This document shows, in pieces, positions 1 to 5,806 of a DNA stretch of 9,962 nucleotides (positions are counted from its first letter, which is position 1; each line of letters opens with the position of its first letter). A model generated the notes under the pieces. That model was not told where the DNA came from. It made no database searches and saw only the letters and a list, made by a program, of their open reading frames with translations. Origin of the DNA: a bacterium. GTDB taxonomy: Bacteria > UBP15 > UBA6099. Where the stretch lies: positions 1 through 9,962 of the forward strand of contig JAKQBV010000208.1 in the NCBI GenBank assembly GCA_029573925.1. The letters are read 5' to 3'. Position numbers and translations under genes: made by a program.

Positions 1-1102
1 TGCCGAAAGATATCGCCAGCCCCGCGACTGTGGACGCGTGGCAGAGTCTCGCGCAGTGGTCAACATTGTTCGTGCCTATCACGGCGCGCATGAACTTCTG
101 AAAAAGATAGTTTTCCTCGTTAGTACATCTTGCCGATGCGAGGCCGGCTATCGAATCCGCGCCGCTCTCTCTTTGAATGTCGCACAATCTTCTGGCCGCG
201 AAGTCCAAAGCCTTCTTCCATGTCGCGGGTTTCAATTCGCCGTCTTCTCTGACCAGAGGAACTGTCAAACGTTCGGGGCTGTGGATAAAGCCGTAACCGA
301 ATCTTCCTTTCGAACATAGAGCGACGCCGTTAACTGGCGCGGAAGGATTGGATGTGACTTTCACAACTTTGCCGTCTTTGACGTTCAGGTCCAACTGGCA
401 GCCGCAACCGCAATATGGGCAGGTGGTGGTTACTTTGTTGAGTTCCCACTCCCGCGCGACGCCCGCCGCGTCTCTTTCTCTCAAGGCCCCGGTGGGGCAC
501 GCCGCAACGCAGTTCCCGCAGAAGACGCATCCGGAATCCTTCATGTTTCTGTTCAAAGGCGTTGAAATCATAGTGGCGAAGCCGCGATGGGCGAAATCGA
601 TTATGAAATCGCCTTGAATCTCCGCGCACGCGTTCACGCACCGTCCGCACAGGATACATTTGTTGTAGTCTCTCACATAGAACGGGTTGTCTCGATGTTC
701 GGGATAGTTGTAAATCGCGCCGCCTTTGAACCGCGTGTCCGAAACGCCATATTCGTAGCAGTATTTCTGAAGCAGACATTTGCCTGCCATATCGCACGTC
801 ATACAGTCTTTTGGGTGAGCGGAAAGAAGCAGTTCAAGAACCATTTTTCTGGCTCGGACGACCCGCTCGGTTCCCGTCGAAACTTTCATGTCAGAGGAAA
901 CTTTTACCGCGCATGACGGCATAAGGGCGCGCTGGCCCTCAACCTCGACCACGCACAACCTGCATGCGCCTGTCGGTTGAAGATATTCAGCATGGCAAAG
1001 ATGGGGGATGTCCACGCCGTTCGCTTGCGCGGCTTCGAGGATAGTCATGCCCTCCCTTGCCTCCGCTTCCCGTCCATCTATGAAGAAATTGATTTCATTC
1101 AT
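1..1102 (-). CDS. fdhA: Cysteine-type formate dehydrogenase catalytic subunit, 3' end beyond the window
   Basis: The first 367 residues are present and the frame runs off the left edge without a stop. The domain order matches the Sec paralogue at 5790-8516: [2Fe-2S] cysteines 36, 47, 50, 64; the H96/C100/C103/C109 cluster; two ferredoxin clusters (149/152/155/159 and 192/195/198/202); and the catalytic-domain [4Fe-4S] cysteines 228, 231, 235 and 263. The active-site motif reads VDHCARL-C-HAS, with C354 (TGC at 43-41) at the position that is selenocysteine in the paralogue. Cys-type formate dehydrogenases are known and active. The ATG at 1102 has GGAGG seven bases upstream and lies 15 bp after the NuoF-like gene. 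The likely role is the catalytic subunit of a NAD(H)-linked FdhA-NuoE-NuoF complex. I call formate dehydrogenase from the active-site motif; the missing C-terminal half is untested. Confidence 0.94.
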   Translation of the reverse strand, partial: MNEINFFIDGREAEAREGMTILEAAQANGVDIPHLCHAEYLQPTGACRLCVVEVEGQRALMPSCAVKVSSDMKVSTGTERVVRARKMVLELLLSAHPKDCMTCDMAGKCLLQKYCYEYGVSDTRFKGGAIYNYPEHRDNPFYVRDYNKCILCGRCVNACAEIQGDFIIDFAHRGFATMISTPLNRNMKDSGCVFCGNCVAACPTGALRERDAAGVAREWELNKVTTTCPYCGCGCQLDLNVKDGKVVKVTSNPSAPVNGVALCSKGRFGYGFIHSPERLTVPLVREDGELKPATWKKALDFAARRLCDIQRESGADSIAGLASARCTNEENYLFQKFMRAVIGTNNVDHCARLCHASTVAGLAISFG

Positions 1103-1117
1103 CCCTTTGCCTCCGCT

Positions 1118-2968
1118 TCAGGACAGCTCGATGGCGTCAAACGGGCATACCGTATGGCACATCCCGCATTTGACGCATTTCGCCTGATCGATTTTGTGGA
1201 TTTCTTTTTTTTGCCCTGATATCGCGTTTGCCGGGCAAGACTCGGCGCACTTGTGGCATTTCTTGCATTTGTCTTCCGCCACCGTGTAAGTGAGAAGAGC
1301 CTTGCATTTGAGGGCCGGGCATTTTTTCTGCTCGATGTGCGCCAGATATTCATCCCTGAAATATTTCAGAGTGGTTATCACCGGGTTGGGAGCGGTCTGC
1401 CCCAGCCCGCACAGCGAAGTGTCCTTCACTATGTCCGCCGTCTCTTCGAGCAGCGCCAAGTCTTCCATCGTTCCTTTGCCGTCGGTGATTCTCTCCAGCA
1501 GTTCCAGCATTCTCTTTGTTCCCATCCTGCAGGGAACGCATTTTCCGCACGATTCGGACTGAGTGAACGTCATAAAATATTTGGCGATGTCGACGACGCA
1601 AGTGGACTCGTCCATGATAATCAGGCCGCCGCTGCCCATAATCGCGCCGACTTTCGCAAGCGAATCGTAATCTATCGGAAGGTCCAAGAACTGCTCCGGG
1701 ATGCAGCCGCCCGACGGCCCGCCTGTGAGAGCCGCCTTGAATTTTTTCCCGTTCGGGATGCCGCCGCCGACTTCGAATATTATTTCCCTTAAAGTCATCC
1801 CCATCGGAGCTTCCACCAACCCGGTGTTCCTTATCATTCCGGCGAGAGCAAACACCTTCGTGCCCTTGCTCTTTTCTGTTCCCATCGACGCGTACCAATC
1901 TGAGCCGTTCTCAATGATGGCGGCGACGTTGGCGAGAGTTTCCACATTGTTGATGCAGGTCGGATGTCCCCAAAGCCCGGACTGGATGGGGAATGGCGGG
2001 CGCACTCTGGGAGTCCCGCGCTTGCCCTCGATAGAGGCCATGAGCGCCGTCTCCTCGCCGCAAACGAAAGCCCCCGCGCCCTCTTTTATGTGCAGATCAA
2101 AAGAAAATTTCGCCCCTAATATGTTGCGGCCCAGCAAACCAAGCTCTTCCATCTGCTTGAGAGCGATATTCAGATGAGCGATTGCGATTGGGTACTCAGC
2201 GCGAACGTAGATATAACCTTCGTCGGCCCCTATCGCATAAGCTCCGATAAGCATGCCTTCGAGAACGGCATGCGGGTCTCCCTCAAGCACGGCGCGGTCC
2301 ATAAACGCTCCGGGGTCGCCTTCGTCGGCGTTGCAAACAAGAAACTTCTTATCGCTCCGCTCTTTATTCGCAAATCTCCATTTAAGCCCGGTTGGGAAAC
2401 CCGCTCCGCCCCTGCCCCTCAGCCCGGATTTTAATATCTCCTCAACCACTTCCTCCGGCTTCATCGTCTCAAGAGCTTTTGAGAAAGCCGCGTACCCGCC
2501 CCTGCATATATAGTCGTCAATCTCTCTCGGATCGACCACGCCGCAATTCTTCAGAACCAACCGTTTCTGGTGGCTGTAGAAAGGAATTTCTTTTTCCTTG
2601 ACGATTTTCTCCTGAGTCGCCGGGTCTGCGAACAGCAGCCGTTCCACCGTTCTGCCGTTCACTACAGTCTCTTCGACAATCTCCTCGGCGTCTTCCGGTT
2701 TCAGGTTTCCATAAAAGATATTGCCCGGCTCGACTACCGCCACCGGAGACATTGAACAGAAGCCGTGACAGCCGGTCTCGATGACTTTGAATTTTTTCTC
2801 CAGCCCGCGCTTTTTCAGTTCGGCCTTGAGCGACTCGGAAAAGGCGTCGGCTCCCTTTGCCCGGCAGCCCGTCATACACACCCTGATAGCGGTCGCTTCG
2901 GAGTCTCGCTCCTTGTTCAACTTTTCGCGGTATTTGGCGATGTCCTTGAATGTTTTAAAACGCGCCAT
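1118..2968 (-). CDS. NuoF/HndC-like FMN- and NAD(H)-binding subunit with extra ferredoxin domains at both ends
   Basis: Predicted 616 residues, longer than plain NuoF because of added domains. The N-terminal thioredoxin-like [2Fe-2S] domain has C31, C35, C67 and C71. The core carries the NADH/FMN glycine-rich motif GRGGAGFPTG (185-194) and NADEGDPGAF (213-222). The [4Fe-4S] ligands are C474, C477, C480 and C520. The C-terminus has two [4Fe-4S] ferredoxin motifs, C568/571/574/578 and C598/601/604/608. This plan is seen in HndC, in HydB of bifurcating hydrogenases, and in NAD-linked formate dehydrogenases. The subunit would exchange electrons with NAD(H), and the added clusters could serve ferredoxin. 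GGAGG about 9 nt upstream supports the ATG at 2968. The gene sits between the NuoE-like subunit (4-bp gap) and the second formate dehydrogenase (15-bp gap). Confidence 0.96.
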   Translation of the reverse strand: MARFKTFKDIAKYREKLNKERDSEATAIRVCMTGCRAKGADAFSESLKAELKKRGLEKKFKVIETGCHGFCSMSPVAVVEPGNIFYGNLKPEDAEEIVEETVVNGRTVERLLFADPATQEKIVKEKEIPFYSHQKRLVLKNCGVVDPREIDDYICRGGYAAFSKALETMKPEEVVEEILKSGLRGRGGAGFPTGLKWRFANKERSDKKFLVCNADEGDPGAFMDRAVLEGDPHAVLEGMLIGAYAIGADEGYIYVRAEYPIAIAHLNIALKQMEELGLLGRNILGAKFSFDLHIKEGAGAFVCGEETALMASIEGKRGTPRVRPPFPIQSGLWGHPTCINNVETLANVAAIIENGSDWYASMGTEKSKGTKVFALAGMIRNTGLVEAPMGMTLREIIFEVGGGIPNGKKFKAALTGGPSGGCIPEQFLDLPIDYDSLAKVGAIMGSGGLIIMDESTCVVDIAKYFMTFTQSESCGKCVPCRMGTKRMLELLERITDGKGTMEDLALLEETADIVKDTSLCGLGQTAPNPVITTLKYFRDEYLAHIEQKKCPALKCKALLTYTVAEDKCKKCHKCAESCPANAISGQKKEIHKIDQAKCVKCGMCHTVCPFDAIELS

Positions 2969-2972
2969 GATG

Positions 2973-3464
2973 TTATTCCTCCGGGTCGGGCGTCCCTGCG
3001 TCCGCGCCGCCGCCGATATATTTTTTTAATATTTTCCCCACCGTCTTCGGCGTCTGCTCGCCGTAATAATCCTTGTCTATCATTATGGCTGGAGCGAGAA
3101 AACAAGTGCCGAGGCAGGCGACTGTTTCAAGTTGGAAGTTTAGGTCTTCAGTCGGATTTCCCGCCTTAACGCCCAGTTTTTCTTCGAGAGCCTGCAATGC
3201 CGCCCCGGCTCCGCGCACATGGCAGGCCGTGCCGACGCACACCTTAATCGTATGCTTTCCCCTCGGAGACAAATAAAACTGCGAATAGAAAGTCGCCACT
3301 CCGAAAACCCGGCTGAACGGGATTCCGAGCCCAGTTGAGATTTGCTCAAGAGTTTCCCCGGACAGGTATCCCATTTCGGCCTGCGCTTTCTGAAGAGCAG
3401 GGATAAGAGAACCGGGCTTTCCCCGGTATCGTTCGATAATTTCCGTCAATGCGCTTGTAGACAT
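2973..3464 (-). CDS. NuoE/HndA-like [2Fe-2S] thioredoxin-fold subunit of an NAD-linked formate dehydrogenase
   Basis: Predicted 163 residues, the usual size for the 24-kDa subunit family of complex I, NAD-reducing hydrogenases and formate dehydrogenases. The [2Fe-2S] ligands are C76 and C81 (in VCVGTACH) and C117 and C121 (in ACLGTC). The family motif VFGVATFYSQF lies at 53-63. The ATG at 3464 was chosen because AAAGGAG sits 8 nt upstream; an in-frame TTG at 3485 lacks support. The stop lies 4 bp before the NuoF-like start, so the two are co-translated partners. The protein probably relays electrons within a cytoplasmic complex made with the next two gene products. Full respiratory complex I is unlikely because no membrane subunits are present. 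Confidence 0.95.
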   Translation of the reverse strand: MSTSALTEIIERYRGKPGSLIPALQKAQAEMGYLSGETLEQISTGLGIPFSRVFGVATFYSQFYLSPRGKHTIKVCVGTACHVRGAGAALQALEEKLGVKAGNPTEDLNFQLETVACLGTCFLAPAIMIDKDYYGEQTPKTVGKILKKYIGGGADAGTPDPEE

Positions 3465-3487
3465 GATGTCGGCTCCTTTCGGCAAAC

Positions 3488-3521
3488 GCGCGCGTCCGCC
3501 CCTTCAGCCGGGACTGCGCGC
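3488..3521 (-). promoter_or_regulatory. GC-rich hairpin in the leader of the NuoE-like gene
   Basis: On the minus strand, GCGCGC (3521-3516), a bulged A (3515) and GTCC (3514-3511) can pair with GGAC (3497-3494) and GCGCGC (3493-3488). This gives a ten-pair stem around a 13-nt loop. It ends about 24 nt before the ATG at 3464, just upstream of the ribosome site. No T-run follows, so it is not a standard intrinsic terminator. It could protect the message or control translation, or be a by-product of CG-repeat composition; the function is unknown. Confidence 0.35.
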
Positions 3522-3553
3522 CGAAATCCACGCGCGTAAAATATCAAACATGG

Positions 3554-3582
3554 ATTATATATCGATTGTTCACAGCTCTCAC
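3554..3582 (-). promoter_or_regulatory. Candidate sigma70-type promoter for the nuoE-nuoF-fdhA2 operon
   Basis: On the minus strand a perfect TATAAT (3559-3554) lies 17 bp downstream of GTGAGA (3582-3577), which matches four of six bases of TTGACA. Transcription would start near 3547, giving a leader of roughly 80 nt before the NuoE-like start codon. It sits in the AT-rich part of the only sizeable gap in the window. This is a motif match only; AT-rich spacers often contain such boxes, and I saw no convincing sigma54 pattern. Confidence 0.4.
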
Positions 3583-3696
3583 CCTGTTGCGACTTAATTC
3601 ATTGCTTAATAATAGCGGGAATTCCTTCTCCGCCTTTCTAATGAGTATGATTTTATATCAAAAATCCCAATATAGGAACAGGAAAAACAAAGGATA

Positions 3697-4080
3697 TTAT
3701 CTATCGTTTTTAACATTCAGTTTTTCCACAGCGGTGAACACCTCTTCCGGAGTAAAAGGCTTTGGAATGAAATCATCCGCTCCGAGTTTCATCGCCTCTA
3801 CGGCTGTGTTTACGGTCGAATACCCGGTTATCACCACTACCGCGCAATCAGGATATCCTTTCTTTACAAACTTTACAAGCTCCAGTCCCGGCATACCGGG
3901 CATCTTAAGATCAGTCAAAATTACGTCGTATTTTTCCGATCTGAGAACTCTCAGAGCCTCGTCGCCGGAAGATACGGTGGATATTTCATAGCGGTCGCTT
4001 TTCTCGCTGAATATATCTATGCAACTTTGCCGAACGACAATTTCATCGTCAACAATCAGCATTTTTATTTTTTTAGGCAT
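3697..4080 (-). CDS. Receiver-only response regulator
   Basis: A single CheY-like receiver domain of 127 residues that ends with no output domain. Visible key residues are acidic D11 and D12, phospho-accepting D57 in the LTDLKMPG stretch, T85 in the VVITG stretch, and K107 in IPKPF. The start chosen is the ATG at 4080, with AAGGGG six bases upstream. An ATG at 4086 in the same frame directly abuts that ribosome site and is less likely. The start overlaps the last codons of the histidine kinase, whose stop is at 4075-4073, so the two are translationally coupled and form a cognate pair. The receiver resembles those of NtrC-type regulators (resemblance by eye). Without a DNA-binding or enzymatic domain it must act through a protein partner, a phosphorelay, or another regulator outside the window. 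Confidence 0.93.
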   Translation of the reverse strand: MPKKIKMLIVDDEIVVRQSCIDIFSEKSDRYEISTVSSGDEALRVLRSEKYDVILTDLKMPGMPGLELVKFVKKGYPDCAVVVITGYSTVNTAVEAMKLGADDFIPKPFTPEEVFTAVEKLNVKNDR

Positions 4081-5806
4081 TTGCATCCCCTTCCACAAGC
4101 AGTTTTACACAGAATGTCGAACCTTGTCCGACAACGCTTTTTACGGTGATATCGCCGTTGTGCCGCTTTACTATTCCGAAACAGATTGAAAGGCCCAACC
4201 CCGTGCCTTCTGTCGGACCTTTCGTGGTGAAAAAAGGATCGAACAAGCGCTCGATATTTTCTGATGGAACTCCGCATCCGGTGTCGGCGAAAGAGATTTC
4301 CACAAAACTGCGGGGCGGAGCGACTTTCGATTCCAAAACCGACAAGCGCGATTCCACGCTCACTGTTCCTATTCCCTTCATCGCGTCTGCGGAATTAATA
4401 AGGAGATTCATAAACACCTGATGCATCTGTCCCCGGTCGACGTTCAATTCAGGCAAATCAGGCGCGAGGTCTTTCAGTATTTTTATGTTATGAAAAGACT
4501 CTTGATTTTCCACAAGAGAAATCGCGCGGAGTATCACATCGTTGATTTTCGTCTGAGTCTTTTCCGGCGTGGACTGCCGCGAAAACTCAAGAAGACCCGC
4601 TACTATGTTGCGGCATCTTTTTGTTTCGTCAACCACGACGCTCAGCCACTTTTTTTCTTTCTCGCCTTCGACTCTTTCAAGAAGGAGCGAACTGTAGCTA
4701 AGTACGGCGGTGAGGGGATTGTTTATCTCGTGGGCTATCCCGGCGGAAAGCTGTCCCAGAGAAGCCAGTTTGACCGACCTAACTAGCTTCATGTGCGTCT
4801 CGTCGTTAATGCGGGAGTAGATGTCCTCGAAGGTCGAGCCTGATTCCGGGTCTCTTCCCACGTATCCGGGGGCGATGGGGCTTCTTTTCGAAACTGAATC
4901 TCCGTTCACTATTTCAGGAGCGACAGTGTCATAAGTCAGAAAACTCCTGTATCCGGATTCCTTCCTGAGCTTCTCGGCCATTCGGTTGAACGAATGAGAA
5001 AGCCTTCCGAATTCGTCGCTGGCATACACAGGCACGCGCGTGTTGTAATTCCCTGCCGACACGTCTCTAACTCCTCCAAGCAGCGCCGTCATGGGACGTA
5101 TCAGAAAGTAATACAACATCGCCGCCAATGCGGTCATTATAGCGATGAAAGATGAGACTCCGAGGATAATCAGATGCCTTTTGATTCCAGCGATTTTATT
5201 GTCGACGTCAGACAACGACATTGTGATGTCGAAAAGGCCGAGAACTTTTTTGTCTCTCGGATGATGTTCGTGGCACATGAGGTAGCAACCTTCCTCATTG
5301 TAAATCGCCTGTGTGAGGCTCACAACCCGCCCTTCTCCGGATTTGGATTTGGAAATTCTCGCCCTGTCGGAAATTTCTATGTCTTCCAGCGGAGCGCCTC
5401 CGGCATGGCACACCGCGCACTGTTCGGCGTCTATGTCTATCGTGTCGCCGATCTCTCCGGAAACAGTGGATTTGCTAATCACGCCTCTTTTATCGAAAAT
5501 CCTTATCGTCTCGATTTCATCGGATTGCTTGGCAATGTAGTCTATAGTCTCCTGAACTTTCTCTTTCGTGTTTTCGAGCATGTAGTTGCGAGTCGAGTAT
5601 TTAACCGTTCCTGCTATGTTGTCGGCGCCGATAAGCACCTCGTCTATCAGTTGCTCCTCCTGCATGCTTATGTTGTAATACGTGCCTATCCCGATCAGCG
5701 CGGTCAGCGCGGCTCCGATGAAAATAAACAGTTTGAAGCCGAAGCTGCTGAAGTAAGGTTTCAGAGCTACAAATCTGTTTTGGTATTTTTCAGCCTTTTT
5801 CAACAC
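4073..5806 (-). CDS. Membrane sensor histidine kinase with a putative c-type heme sensor domain
   Basis: Predicted 577 residues. A membrane helix at about 24-43 and another at about 210-237 enclose an extracytoplasmic domain. That domain holds a canonical heme c motif, CAVCH (130-134), and a second Cys-x3-Cys-His (174-179) followed by HHP. A HAMP region follows (about 238-282), then the HisKA domain with phospho-accepting H359 in AHEINNP. The ATPase core has N-box N467, DTGCG (508-512), FDPFF (522-526) and GTGLGL (534-539). I infer that heme redox state or a bound gas controls the kinase. The GTG start at 5806 overlaps the end of fdhA by 17 bp; the ribosome site is weak, so translational coupling is likely. 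A TTG at 5803 is an alternative. The close link to fdhA suggests it senses conditions under which the enzyme is used. Confidence 0.93.
   Translation of the reverse strand: MLKKAEKYQNRFVALKPYFSSFGFKLFIFIGAALTALIGIGTYYNISMQEEQLIDEVLIGADNIAGTVKYSTRNYMLENTKEKVQETIDYIAKQSDEIETIRIFDKRGVISKSTVSGEIGDTIDIDAEQCAVCHAGGAPLEDIEISDRARISKSKSGEGRVVSLTQAIYNEEGCYLMCHEHHPRDKKVLGLFDITMSLSDVDNKIAGIKRHLIILGVSSFIAIMTALAAMLYYFLIRPMTALLGGVRDVSAGNYNTRVPVYASDEFGRLSHSFNRMAEKLRKESGYRSFLTYDTVAPEIVNGDSVSKRSPIAPGYVGRDPESGSTFEDIYSRINDETHMKLVRSVKLASLGQLSAGIAHEINNPLTAVLSYSSLLLERVEGEKEKKWLSVVVDETKRCRNIVAGLLEFSRQSTPEKTQTKINDVILRAISLVENQESFHNIKILKDLAPDLPELNVDRGQMHQVFMNLLINSADAMKGIGTVSVESRLSVLESKVAPPRSFVEISFADTGCGVPSENIERLFDPFFTTKGPTEGTGLGLSICFGIVKRHNGDITVKSVVGQGSTFCVKLLVEGDANA

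Noticed and set aside
1118..3464. Part of respiratory complex I (nuo operon)
   Set aside because: No membrane subunits or NuoBCD are present, the NuoF-like protein has added ferredoxin domains, and the next gene is a formate dehydrogenase with its own active-site Cys motif.
3645..3668. GATTTT/AAAATC mini-hairpin in the spacer as a terminator or operator
   Set aside because: Six A/T-dominated pairs in an AT-rich stretch are expected by chance.
3681..3727. Inverted repeat GGAAAAAC/GTTTTTCC around the end of the response regulator as a terminator
   Set aside because: The arms are only 8 bp and AT-rich, the loop is about 31 nt, one arm lies inside coding sequence, and no proper T-run follows. 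It is too weak to call.
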